Source: Flavobacteriales bacterium
Lineage (GTDB): Bacteria > Bacteroidota > Bacteroidia > Flavobacteriales > Schleiferiaceae
Direction: 5' to 3'
Assembly: GCA_002707525.1 (NCBI GenBank)
Contig: PAND01000022.1
Coordinates: 62,001 to 126,000, forward strand
DNA: 64,000 bases
Below, piece by piece: positions 1 through 8,221 of the stretch; position 1 is the first letter of the stretch; every line of letters starts with the position of its first letter. The position numbers and the translations under genes are program-made. Under the pieces are notes generated by a model that was not told the DNA's origin, ran no database searches, and was given only the letters and a program-made list of their open reading frames with translations.

Positions 1-896
1 ACCGGGTTATCTGTACAACTTGCCATTTCTCCATCTTCGCCTTCACGGTCTTTCTGAAGCATCTTAGCAGCTCGCTTCAACCATTCTGTATCGTCTTGAT
101 TGGCAGTAAACTTCTCTTCATTATAGATTAATGCCAACTTTTCACAGGTTAGCAGTGGAGATAGCGCCTTTTCAATGTTACGCTGCACCTTTTCATAGTT
201 TGGAAGACTCTTTTTTGCACGTTCTAATAACTTTATTTCAGTAGAAGAAAGCTCTACAGAATCAGCCTTTGATGTCAAATTTAAAATCTCATTGCTATAT
301 CCCATTGAATTAAATTCAAGTGCTTCAATGGCATTATTATATACAACAAACAATCGATCAACATCTTTGGTAATGTTAAACAACTTGATATTTGTCAAGA
401 AGTAAGCGTTCAATTGAGAGGCAGACATTTCTTTTCCTGCTACTGTGTAAGCAGCATCAAATAATTCTGAAGCTCTTTCAACACTATCCTTATTGTATTT
501 GATGTATTTAGATGCCTTTTCACACAAGACGTATCCCTCTGAACCTACATATTTTGTATTGCTCCCTGGAAAATACTTCAGACGATTATCGTATATCTCC
601 ATCAAAAGATTTACAAATTGCTGACGCTCATTGGCATCTGTGATAGATGCAATTTTAGTTTCAACAATCTTTGGCCCATAAATGTACGTGGCTTTTTTAG
701 CCTCTGGACAAGTTTCATAGACCTTAAACCAAGGGTCAAATGCCGCCGCATAATCTTTGCTTTGGTAAAATGAACCAAAAATGTTGTAGCTCTCGTAACA
801 CGTAACTGAATCTGCTACCGAATTACCCCAAATACTCTGGGCGTTTGCATTCAGTGAAAAAATCACTGTGGCAAGAAGGAATACTATTCGCTTCAT
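1..896 (-). CDS. Secreted protein of unknown function, TPR-like (partial, C-terminus beyond window edge)
   Basis: The reading frame opens at an ATG at 896 and runs without a stop to base 1, so about 298 N-terminal residues are visible and the C-terminus is missing. It begins with a signal peptide (MKRIVFLLATVIFSLNANAQ, probable cleavage after NAQ). The mature part is charged and helical, with spaced aromatic and alanine residues reminiscent of tetratricopeptide-type helical repeats, for example around FYQSKDYAAAFDPWFKVYETCP. That makes a periplasmic or surface scaffold plausible, but I recognise no defined domain. It starts 10 bp after the outer-membrane protein gene on the same strand and is probably co-transcribed with it and coaX. 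The frame is very likely real; the function is unknown. Confidence 0.85.
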   Translation of the reverse strand, partial: MKRIVFLLATVIFSLNANAQSIWGNSVADSVTCYESYNIFGSFYQSKDYAAAFDPWFKVYETCPEAKKATYIYGPKIVETKIASITDANERQQFVNLLMEIYDNRLKYFPGSNTKYVGSEGYVLCEKASKYIKYNKDSVERASELFDAAYTVAGKEMSASQLNAYFLTNIKLFNITKDVDRLFVVYNNAIEALEFNSMGYSNEILNLTSKADSVELSSTEIKLLERAKKSLPNYEKVQRNIEKALSPLLTCEKLALIYNEEKFTANQDDTEWLKRAAKMLQKDREGEDGEMASCTDNP

Positions 897-906
897 AATT
901 ATCTAT

Positions 907-2274
907 TTATCTATATCTAAATTTCTGGAACCACTTATCATTTAAAGTGACGCCGAGATTAAAATTCCAATATTCCTCTCTCAGGTTTGCTGTATTTCCA
1001 TCCCAACGTTGTCCTCTCCCAAAACTTATATTCAAAAAGCTTGCCTTTTGTTCACCGGGAGCAAGAGAACGATAAATTACTGGAAAACTAATTCCCGCAT
1101 TTACTTCTCTAGAGGTATATCCTTTGCCGTCCCACTGATATTGCCCAACTTCTTGAAAAGCTCCAATTCTATAGCGGGCTAACACGAAGTAATTTCTACT
1201 TTTACCCAAGGAAGAAAACGCATATGCCGGCACCAAAGCTGCACCAAAGCTTATTCTTTCACTATTGAACATATTTGAACCAGGGTCACTACCACCATTC
1301 GGAATGAATGAACGGTACTCCTCCCAGAGGGTCATCCTGTAATCTACTAACACATCCCAAGCGCTGATACTCGCATTATTAAGCGACTTGGAAAAACCAA
1401 TACCCACTCCATAACTAGAAGGAAGAACAGCCTTGCCTTGTTCACTTAAATCATAGAACAAGGTGTCAACGGCAGTCTCAATTATACCGCTATTAATAAA
1501 AGTATATTGAGACGTAATCTGACGAGCATTTAACTCTTGACCCAAGGCGTACACGGCACCAGCAGTAAAGCGATATTCGCCCAAATCAAACTTCATTTGC
1601 GTACCAAAATCAAAGGTAAAATCGCTAATGCCAGTCTGTTTCGAATTACTTACTGATAGAAAATCTGGATTCGCAATTATAGTTTTATTACTCTCGTCAA
1701 TTTCACCAAAAATATATTTAGCATTGACGCCAACGGACAGCCATTTAAATGGCTGTGAAGCAAGCCCAAAATTAAACCTATCATAACCACCAGAACCTAT
1801 AGAACGGTATTCAAATAGACCAAAATCATCTGAAGAATCGGCAACGCTAATACTGTAGCCCTTGGCGGCCATTGGTGATACCGAAAAAGAACCAGCGAAA
1901 TAATCATTGAATTTGAATCCGAAGCCAAAAAAATCAAAGTAGGTATTGAAATTTGCTTGATCAATGTCCTCATCCGTTATTCTATGACGAAAAGACCTAT
2001 GAGCGCCGCTCATCTCAAGCGTGGCAAAATCCATATTCATATACCCTGCTGGGTTCAGCATATTAATGGAAAAGCGATCTACATTTGCTATGCCCGTGCC
2101 TCCCATAGCAAGGTAATTTGGCGTCACTCCAAAAGAGGTTTCCCCAAATCCATTTATACTCAGTGGACTTACTGAATTGGTTTGAGCCAAAGCAGTGTTG
2201 GATAGCACAAAGGTTAAACCAATGGCAATCGAAATAAAGACTTTAAAGCGTTCCGTTTTTAAAAAAATAGTCAT
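907..2274 (-). CDS. Outer-membrane beta-barrel protein (FadL/OmpP1-like)
   Basis: A 455-residue protein with an N-terminal signal peptide (about residues 1-31, ending in NTALAQ). Long alternating aromatic and polar segments follow, typical of transmembrane beta strands. The early 'GGTGIANVDRFSINMLNPAG' segment resembles the NPA-containing N-terminus of Bacteroidota OmpP1/FadL-like barrels. The C-terminus is aromatic and basic (FRYR). I chose the ATG at 2274 because it places the signal peptide at the N-terminus; the frame stays open upstream to 2364 but lacks such a leader there. This start lies inside the last 32 bases of coaX, which suggests translational coupling. Transport of hydrophobic compounds is possible by family analogy; the actual substrate cannot be read from the sequence. 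Confidence 0.85.
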   Translation of the reverse strand: MTIFLKTERFKVFISIAIGLTFVLSNTALAQTNSVSPLSINGFGETSFGVTPNYLAMGGTGIANVDRFSINMLNPAGYMNMDFATLEMSGAHRSFRHRITDEDIDQANFNTYFDFFGFGFKFNDYFAGSFSVSPMAAKGYSISVADSSDDFGLFEYRSIGSGGYDRFNFGLASQPFKWLSVGVNAKYIFGEIDESNKTIIANPDFLSVSNSKQTGISDFTFDFGTQMKFDLGEYRFTAGAVYALGQELNARQITSQYTFINSGIIETAVDTLFYDLSEQGKAVLPSSYGVGIGFSKSLNNASISAWDVLVDYRMTLWEEYRSFIPNGGSDPGSNMFNSERISFGAALVPAYAFSSLGKSRNYFVLARYRIGAFQEVGQYQWDGKGYTSREVNAGISFPVIYRSLAPGEQKASFLNISFGRGQRWDGNTANLREEYWNFNLGVTLNDKWFQKFRYR

Positions 2275-2944
2275 GGATGCGCCGGAGGGCATGTAGTTCA
2301 TAATTAACGGGTGCAAATATGTAGTTTTTTGAGTGGTTAGGCAAGCGATTTGAATGACCTCCACAAATGAATACTTTTTTTAACAGAAACCTATTGATGT
2401 ACTCTTCTATCATTGCAGCAATTTCCATCTGAATAGCAACATCTACGCCAGACCTTAAACTACCCATTGTTGTGGAGCCTAATAATTTCGAATCCTTCAT
2501 ATACTCTGCTTTTGGCAGATTGGCTGTCATTTTATGCATTGATTCGAACCGCATTTCCCAACCAGGTGAAATAGCACCTCCCAAAAAGACACCCTCTTTC
2601 ACAATATTATATGTAATGCAAGTTCCCATGGTCACGAGTAAAAAAGAATCGTTCCCTTCTAAAAAGTGTGAATTGCATAACACCCAGCGATCTAATCCCA
2701 AGGTTGACATTTCCTGATAATGACTTTTTAGGGGCATAGCATCATCTGCAGCGAGAAGGCGAATTGGGTTTTTCATACCCGTCAATATGGAATCATTTCC
2801 CGTGGCATAGCCAAAAAGCAATTGATCCGGTCTCTTGGTGAGAAAATCTATAAACTCCTCAGAAGTCAATCGGCAGAAGTTATTAGTTGCGGTATCCCAT
2901 GCCTTAACTGTTGTGTTACCTAAATCAAAAAGTATTGGTTGCAT
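2243..2944 (-). CDS. coaX: Type III pantothenate kinase-like protein, acidic motif residues missing
   Basis: A 233-residue protein of the ASKHA-fold type III pantothenate kinase family, which phosphorylates pantothenate in the first step of coenzyme A synthesis. Family signatures present are DLGNTTVK (residues 7-14), GLDRW (83-87), GGAISPG (122-128) and a late GSTTMGSLRSGV segment. The length is normal or slightly short for the family. The oddity is at residues 105-113, TMGTCITYN. As I know the family, relatives read roughly D-x-G-T-x-x-T-x-D here and the first Asp is the proposed catalytic base. In this protein both Asp positions are changed, to Thr105 and Asn113. Activity is therefore uncertain. 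First gene of a minus-strand operon with the barrel protein. Confidence 0.85.
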   Translation of the reverse strand: MQPILFDLGNTTVKAWDTATNNFCRLTSEEFIDFLTKRPDQLLFGYATGNDSILTGMKNPIRLLAADDAMPLKSHYQEMSTLGLDRWVLCNSHFLEGNDSFLLVTMGTCITYNIVKEGVFLGGAISPGWEMRFESMHKMTANLPKAEYMKDSKLLGSTTMGSLRSGVDVAIQMEIAAMIEEYINRFLLKKVFICGGHSNRLPNHSKNYIFAPVNYELHALRRIHDYFFKNGTL

Positions 2945-3039
2945 AACATTATTGCCAAATGGTTACAGCAATTTAGGTATTGAAGACAAAAATAGTTGAC
3001 TTTTTTTAGTTAACCCTTTCCCAAATCGGTGAACCCACC

Positions 3040-3047
3040 TATATTTG
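3040..3047 (+). promoter_or_regulatory. -7 promoter element for tRNA-Phe
   Basis: TATATTTG matches the Bacteroidota -7 consensus TAnnTTTG and lies 15 bp before the tRNA. A TTTC at 3017-3020, with 19 bp spacing, could serve as an imperfect -33 TTTG box. Confidence 0.55.
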
Positions 3048-3062
3048 CCGTCCTCTTCAGGA

Positions 3063-3135
3063 GGTGATGTAGCTCAGTTGGTAGAGCAAAGGATTGAAAA
3101 TCCTTGTGTCGGCGGTTCGATTCCGTCCATCACCA
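3063..3135 (+). tRNA. tRNA-Phe (anticodon GAA)
   Basis: A 73-base cloverleaf folds by eye. The acceptor stem is GGTGATG with CATCACC. The D stem is GCTC/GAGC. The anticodon stem AAGGA/TCCTT encloses the loop TTGAAAA (anticodon GAA). The T stem is GGCGG/CCGTC with loop TTCGATT. The discriminator base is A and the 3' CCA is not encoded, since the following bases are CAG. A terminator-like hairpin follows within 6 bp, so this is a single-tRNA transcription unit. Confidence 0.97.
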
Positions 3136-3140
3136 CAGAA

Positions 3141-3170
3141 ACGCCCGGCTTTTTGAAGCTGGGCGTTTTT
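3141..3170 (+). terminator. Rho-independent terminator after tRNA-Phe
   Basis: An inverted repeat ACGCCCGGCTT / AAGCTGGGCGT with a short TTTG loop and one G-T pair is followed by five T residues. It lies just downstream of the tRNA. Confidence 0.85.
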
Positions 3171-3237
3171 GATTTAATAAGTTCAAGCAATACTTCAACT
3201 ATATATAATTACCTGATTATATTTACGTTTCATAAAA

Positions 3238-6200
3238 TTGAACCCCTTGAAGAAACCTGTATTTCTCCTTTTATTTATCCTTTGTGGTTTCGCGCTGCAA
3301 GCTCAATTAGCTATTAATGAATTCAATTGTGTCAGGGGGTATACAGATGAATTCGGTGATGACGTAGATTGGATTGAAATCCACAATTACTCCGCCGACT
3401 CGGTGCTTCTTTCAGAGTACTATTTAAGTGACAATCCAGATAATTTAGATAAATGGCAATTCCCAAATACCTATTTGGGAAGTCAAGAAATACTGACTAT
3501 TTGTGCTTCAGGAAGGGAAAACATGAAATTACCCAACCACTGGGAATCTCTTGTGGTTGCAGAAAACATTTGGCAATACTGGCTTGGAAGCTCGCCACCA
3601 ACACCTGATTGGGGCAATTGGAATACACTGGGCTTTAACGATCAAAGTTGGAATTCAGGTCAAGGTGGTATTGGATACGGTGATAATGATGACAATACGA
3701 TTATCGCAGTAACCCCCTCTTTATATCTAAGGAAAGAATTCCAAGTGATTGATGTAGATGATATTACCCAACTGCTCTTTCATGCAGATTATGACGATGG
3801 ATTCATTGCCTATCTCAATGGAATAGAAATCATGCGGTCAAGTAATTTCAATTCATTTAATCCCGGTTATGCAGAATTGACCAATGCGAATCATGAAGCA
3901 ATCTTATACAATGGCGGCATTCCTGAATCCAAATTCTTCAACACTAATGACATCAAAGAAATATTAGTAACGGGAACAAATATTTTGGCGATTCAAGTTC
4001 ATAATGCATCTGCAACCTCTTCGGACATGAGCAGTAATTTTTTCCTCTCCGCCGGAATAGCAGGGGCAACCTATAGGTATCAATCCTTACCTAATTGGAT
4101 TGTGCCTCCTGCCATAAATGCTCATACCACTTTTAAGCTATCTCACGGCGAAACCATCGTGATAAGTGATACGAGCGAAACCGTCATAGACAGCATACTG
4201 ATACCTAACAACATAACTAATTCTATATCATACGGAAGAATCCCTGATGGAATAGGTAGCTGGTGTTATTTCAATAGTCCTTCACCAAATCTATTAAACG
4301 ATCAGAATGTTTGCTTTTCATCCATAACAAGTGAACCCAATACCGATTTGTACTCCGGATGGTATCCATATCCTTTTCAAGTCAATGTGTCTTCCTCTTC
4401 CAATTCAACCACCTATTATACAACTAACGGTGATATTCCAGATACAGATGACTTGGTTGTAAATGGCCCCATCAATATCAATTCTTCCACGGTATTGAGT
4501 TTAAGGTCATTTAGTAGTGGCAATCAGGAACTGCCAAGCGCCGTTGTTGACAGAACCTTTATAGTCAACGAAGAGAATCACAACTTACCCGTTTTTTCCA
4601 TCATCACAGATGAAGACAATTTATGGAATTGGTTCACAGGAATCTATGTTTCCGGCCCTAATGCCGGTACTGATTATCCCTTTTTTGGAAGTAACTTCTG
4701 GGAACCGTGGTCAAGAAAGTCTAGAATGGAATTTTTTGATGCATCTAAAACCAAACGATTTGAAGCCGAATTCGATTTGGAAATACATGGTGGCTGGTCC
4801 AGAGCACAACCTCAAAAATCTTTTAGAATAGATACCAAGCCCACGTATACAGGAGATGTTGAATATTCGCTAATAGATAAGAAATCAAGCATCACACAGT
4901 ACAACAATTTCAATATACGGAACGGTGGTCAGCATAATTGGTCCGACCGTATACAAGATGCATTGATAAGTCGGCTCGCAGAGAACTCTAATATAGATAG
5001 AATGGGTTACCAGCCATGTATTATGTATCTAAATGGTGAATACTGGGGGCTCTACGGGATCCGTGAAAAGATTGACGAGCATTATGTGGAAAGCAACCAC
5101 GGCATAGACAGTAGGAAAGTTGAATTATTGAATAAAGACGGTGCACTTTCCGGTTCAGTTGATCATTTTCTAGAAACCTACAGTCTTATCATGAATACCA
5201 ATGTTAATGATGCCGATTTCCTAGACATTATGGGCTCAAGATTCGACCTGAATAATTATGTAGACTACTTCATATTCCAAACATACATACAGAACATGGA
5301 TTGGCTGGGAATTGCTTGGGGACTGAACAACATAAAACTATGGAGGCCAGATACAACTGATGGGAAATGGAGGTATGTACTTTATGATACGGACGCCTCT
5401 TTTGGTTATTTTGGTCAAAACATCTTTGCGAACTACCTCTATTTTGCAAGGAATCCGAGTGCCCCAAATGCACATGCGCAAATCTTTGATCGTGCCTTGT
5501 ATAATAATGAGTTCAAATGCCAATTCACAAATAGATACGACGATTTAATCAATACCACCTTTCAAACTTCAAATTTCAACGCGGTAACCATTGAGTTGGC
5601 AGAGAGTATTGAAGAAGCCATTCCTGACCATATAGCGAGGTGGAGCGGTCAAGTTGGACCCGGTTCCAAAAACCAATGGGAAAATGCTGTTACTGGTATT
5701 TCACAATACAACACCAGTCGCATTGCTACTGCGCGCCAACACCTCAATCAAACGCTATCATTACAAGGAGAAAGACTAGTTAACCTGAATACCTTTCCTG
5801 TTCAATCTGGAATCATTCAAGTGAACAGTATAAAACCTAATCTTCCTTGGAATGGAACGTACCACGGTGGTTGCCCCATCTCACTGAAGGCAACTCCGCA
5901 AAGAGGCTTCATTTTTTCACACTGGTATTCAACCGCCTCAAACTTTAATAATGTAACTGCGGATTCTATTCAAGTTGGACTCGCAACTAACACCAATTTT
6001 GTTGCGCATTTTGACACCTGTGAAAATGTGATTGATGTTGATGTGCTTGCAATAAACAACCGGCTAATTCCTTCTATTTCTGAAGGGGTATCAGGAATAA
6101 CATATGAGTGGCAATTAAACGGTAATGTCATTTCCGCGGATAGTCTCATTTATAATCCTATCAACGGCAATTACAAACTCACAATTCGTTTTGATTCGTG

Positions 6201-6492
6201 TGTAGTAGAATCGAATGTATTTGCTGTTCAAAACGAATCATACAATGTGCTCTTGTACCCAAATCCTGCAGTACATGAATTACATGTGCAATTTTTGATA
6301 GGTCAACAACAAAACGTCACGGTGAGATTACTGAACACTATCGGCCAAGTATTACAAGAAGAATCTCTAGAGAATTTTATAGGTCAATACAACAAGAAAT
6401 TTGACGTATCAAGCTACGCCCGAGGATCTTATCTTATTCAAGTAATCACACCAAATGAAATGTACTCGGAGAAATTTATTCTCACGAAATAA
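3238..6492 (+). CDS. Secreted CotH-kinase family protein with lamin-tail domain, T9SS type A sorting domain
   Basis: A 1084-residue secreted protein. A signal peptide (about 1-22, ending ALQAQ) starts directly at a TTG codon at 3238, with no in-frame ATG before the leader. Visible domains in order are: a lamin-tail-like domain (about 24-110, 'LAINEFN...DWIEIHN'); a beta-sandwich region with FHADYDDGFIAYLNG (about 120-260); a chitobiase C-terminal/Fn3-like segment (about 360-445); a CotH-kinase region (about 447-830, with SRKSRMEFFD, LNGEYWGLYGIREKID and LYDTDASFG); a repeat-like GHGGCP/GF.F.HW segment; and a C-terminal sorting domain from about 1001 (LLYPNPAVHELHV ... FILTK). Known CotH proteins are secretory-pathway-type atypical kinases. 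Here a cell-surface role, perhaps modifying or adhering to polymers, is inference. Starts about 68 bp after the tRNA terminator. Confidence 0.9.
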   Translation: MNPLKKPVFLLLFILCGFALQAQLAINEFNCVRGYTDEFGDDVDWIEIHNYSADSVLLSEYYLSDNPDNLDKWQFPNTYLGSQEILTICASGRENMKLPNHWESLVVAENIWQYWLGSSPPTPDWGNWNTLGFNDQSWNSGQGGIGYGDNDDNTIIAVTPSLYLRKEFQVIDVDDITQLLFHADYDDGFIAYLNGIEIMRSSNFNSFNPGYAELTNANHEAILYNGGIPESKFFNTNDIKEILVTGTNILAIQVHNASATSSDMSSNFFLSAGIAGATYRYQSLPNWIVPPAINAHTTFKLSHGETIVISDTSETVIDSILIPNNITNSISYGRIPDGIGSWCYFNSPSPNLLNDQNVCFSSITSEPNTDLYSGWYPYPFQVNVSSSSNSTTYYTTNGDIPDTDDLVVNGPININSSTVLSLRSFSSGNQELPSAVVDRTFIVNEENHNLPVFSIITDEDNLWNWFTGIYVSGPNAGTDYPFFGSNFWEPWSRKSRMEFFDASKTKRFEAEFDLEIHGGWSRAQPQKSFRIDTKPTYTGDVEYSLIDKKSSITQYNNFNIRNGGQHNWSDRIQDALISRLAENSNIDRMGYQPCIMYLNGEYWGLYGIREKIDEHYVESNHGIDSRKVELLNKDGALSGSVDHFLETYSLIMNTNVNDADFLDIMGSRFDLNNYVDYFIFQTYIQNMDWLGIAWGLNNIKLWRPDTTDGKWRYVLYDTDASFGYFGQNIFANYLYFARNPSAPNAHAQIFDRALYNNEFKCQFTNRYDDLINTTFQTSNFNAVTIELAESIEEAIPDHIARWSGQVGPGSKNQWENAVTGISQYNTSRIATARQHLNQTLSLQGERLVNLNTFPVQSGIIQVNSIKPNLPWNGTYHGGCPISLKATPQRGFIFSHWYSTASNFNNVTADSIQVGLATNTNFVAHFDTCENVIDVDVLAINNRLIPSISEGVSGITYEWQLNGNVISADSLIYNPINGNYKLTIRFDSCVVESNVFAVQNESYNVLLYPNPAVHELHVQFLIGQQQNVTVRLLNTIGQVLQEESLENFIGQYNKKFDVSSYARGSYLIQVITPNEMYSEKFILTK

Positions 6493-6533
6493 CCATTTTT
6501 AATCTACAGAGCGTCCAGTTATTATTGTTCCAA

Positions 6534-7790
6534 CTAACGCTTGATTAGACGGATGGTTTCACTCCCTGTAGCTGAAGTAACTTTGGCATAATACACTCCA
6601 GAAGCATAGATAGATGCATCTATGGTCACTTCTAGTCCCTGGTTACTTTCAAAATGTCCGACTAATTGGCCCTTAACATCATATACCTCTACATTGAATG
6701 ACAAACCTATTGTATTAGACACCAACCAATAGTCAGAAGATGGATTTGGTCTTACTATAAAGGCAGTTGCTCTATCATTTTCTTCAATAGAAAGGGGCAC
6801 GTTAGCATATTTAATATCATCAAAATAAAAAGTAGAGGCAATTGTTCCATCACCCACATTCGCACTACCTGCAACAAAATCAAACATCAAAGCGAAAGTT
6901 GGCAAATCCGTTGGAGCGTTGGTAAAATCAAAGGATAATGTTTCCCATTCTTCTGTTTTAGTTGTTTGAACACTTCGTTCTTCGCCCCAAAATGGCTTTT
7001 CTGCCTTGAGCGTAATGTATGTTCCTATTGGAGCTGATGTCAATACTTTCATTGTAATCACTGGGTGATTTACGAAATCTACATTGTTAGAAAACGTGAT
7101 GCTAGTTCCTCCATAAGGAGCTCCAAGGTATTTAATAACCTTACCAACATTTGGACTACCGTTGTCCGCACCCACAAGTGGGTTGGGCAAGCTCTCCATA
7201 ATGGCACTTTCAAAATCAAAGAAATGTCTATCTGTTGTTCCTGATTCAAAAGTCACCGGTAACCCAGATCTTGGAGTAGCTATAACTCCAGGAACCTGCT
7301 GAATATCGTCAACATAAAATACTTTGCCCCCACCGTCAGTAAAAGGTTGCGGCATGATAACCAAATCTACACTCCCATAGGGAGCGGGAATTCCAAAATC
7401 AAATGTCAATGTTTCCCATGCGCCGCTCATTGTGGTCACAGCATCTACTTCACAGGTATACGGGTTTTCTAATTTTACTTTAATTACCGTGCCTACAGGT
7501 TCGTTTGTATAAACCTTCATGGACAGAACACTCGTTGCTGCACTTGAGAAATCTAATGAAGAAATGTTGGTTATTTTACCGCCGGCCCAGATATCAGAAA
7601 CATTGACTTTTACGATTTCCGCGACGTTAGCACTAGAATTACCTGTGCTGTTTGGATTGGGAACTATAGTGAATGTAGCTCCGTCATAACCGAGCATGCC
7701 CGGAGTATTGTTTTCAAAATCAAAAGGAAAAGATTGCCCGAAGCTGCTGAATGCTACAATCATGAAGAATGCGAAAAAAGTCGTTTTCAT
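6534..7790 (-). CDS. Secreted protein with two tandem beta-sandwich modules and T9SS type A sorting domain
   Basis: A 418-residue protein with a signal peptide (MKTTFFAFFMIVAFSSFGQS) and a C-terminal T9SS type A sorting domain (from about 345: FIVRPNPSSDYWLVSN to ETIRLIKR). Between them are two clearly homologous modules of about 140 residues. Matching pieces are SMKVYTNEPVGTVIKVKLE versus TMKVLTSAPIGTYITLKAE, AWETLTFDF versus EWETLSFDF, and VFYVDDI versus TFYFDDI. The pattern resembles jelly-roll carbohydrate-binding modules, so polysaccharide binding is plausible but not shown. No catalytic domain is visible. It is convergent with the CotH gene, 41 bp apart, with no clear terminator hairpin between them. 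Confidence 0.88.
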   Translation of the reverse strand: MKTTFFAFFMIVAFSSFGQSFPFDFENNTPGMLGYDGATFTIVPNPNSTGNSSANVAEIVKVNVSDIWAGGKITNISSLDFSSAATSVLSMKVYTNEPVGTVIKVKLENPYTCEVDAVTTMSGAWETLTFDFGIPAPYGSVDLVIMPQPFTDGGGKVFYVDDIQQVPGVIATPRSGLPVTFESGTTDRHFFDFESAIMESLPNPLVGADNGSPNVGKVIKYLGAPYGGTSITFSNNVDFVNHPVITMKVLTSAPIGTYITLKAEKPFWGEERSVQTTKTEEWETLSFDFTNAPTDLPTFALMFDFVAGSANVGDGTIASTFYFDDIKYANVPLSIEENDRATAFIVRPNPSSDYWLVSNTIGLSFNVEVYDVKGQLVGHFESNQGLEVTIDASIYASGVYYAKVTSATGSETIRLIKR

Positions 7791-7954
7791 AATCAGTTGT
7801 GGTTTTTAGATGTGTTTTTAGAGCGGTAAAAATAGACAATACCTGATACTCCTAGAGTATACACATGTTAATAACTCCAAGAGGCTTTTATCAAATCCAC
7901 CTATTGAAAAACGAAATTTGAAATAATCCATCTGGTAGGATTAAAAAGCACATT

Positions 7955-8167
7955 ATGCATCCGCTTAAAAAAGACGAGCACGCGCTCATTAATAAAATGA
8001 AGTTTGAAACAAAAAATGTTCTCGAACATCTCAATCGTGTTGCAGATCAAAGCAAGAAAATCAATCGTCATGAAATTGAACGCAGACTAGCTGAACTGTC
8101 CAGATACTCAAAAAAACTTGCGCTAATTCAAAGGAAGATAGATTTGGAAATCGAAAAGGAAATTTAA
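7955..8167 (+). CDS. Small highly charged helical protein of unknown function
   Basis: A 70-residue frame with ATG at 7955, rich in Lys, Glu, Leu and Ile with heptad-like spacing (HEIERRLAELSRYSKKL), predicting one or two amphipathic helices or a short coiled coil. It has no signal peptide or membrane segment and no recognised domain. It lies 54 bp before the pirin gene on the same strand and may share its transcript, although a weak AAAAG/CTTTT hairpin with a T run follows its stop. The composition looks like a real small protein rather than a random frame. Function unknown. Confidence 0.6.
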   Translation: MHPLKKDEHALINKMKFETKNVLEHLNRVADQSKKINRHEIERRLAELSRYSKKLALIQRKIDLEIEKEI

Positions 8168-8192
8168 AAGTGAACTTTTTTTTAGGGAAACC

Positions 8193-8206
8193 GTTGTTGC
8201 AACAAC
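8193..8206. promoter_or_regulatory. 14-bp perfect palindrome upstream of pirin gene
   Basis: GTTGTTG joined directly to CAACAAC, ending 15 bp before the pirin start codon. It may be an operator for a dimeric regulator or a short hairpin in the leader. The assignment is inference from symmetry and position only. Confidence 0.3.
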
Positions 8207-8221
8207 TAAATTAATCAGTAC

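Noticed and set aside
3460-3481. Perfect 10-bp inverted repeat (TTCCCAAATA / TATTTGGGAA) inside the CotH gene
   Set aside because: It falls inside coding sequence (FPNTYLGS), lacks a T run or promoter, and is likely chance or codon-driven.
7846-7860. Inverted repeat ATACTC-CTA-GAGTAT in the gap before the 70-residue gene
   Set aside because: Stem of only six A/T-rich pairs, no T run; could be a regulator site but no supporting evidence.
8162-8182. AAAAG/CTTTT hairpin with T run after the 70-residue gene
   Set aside because: Stem too short and weak for a confident terminator.
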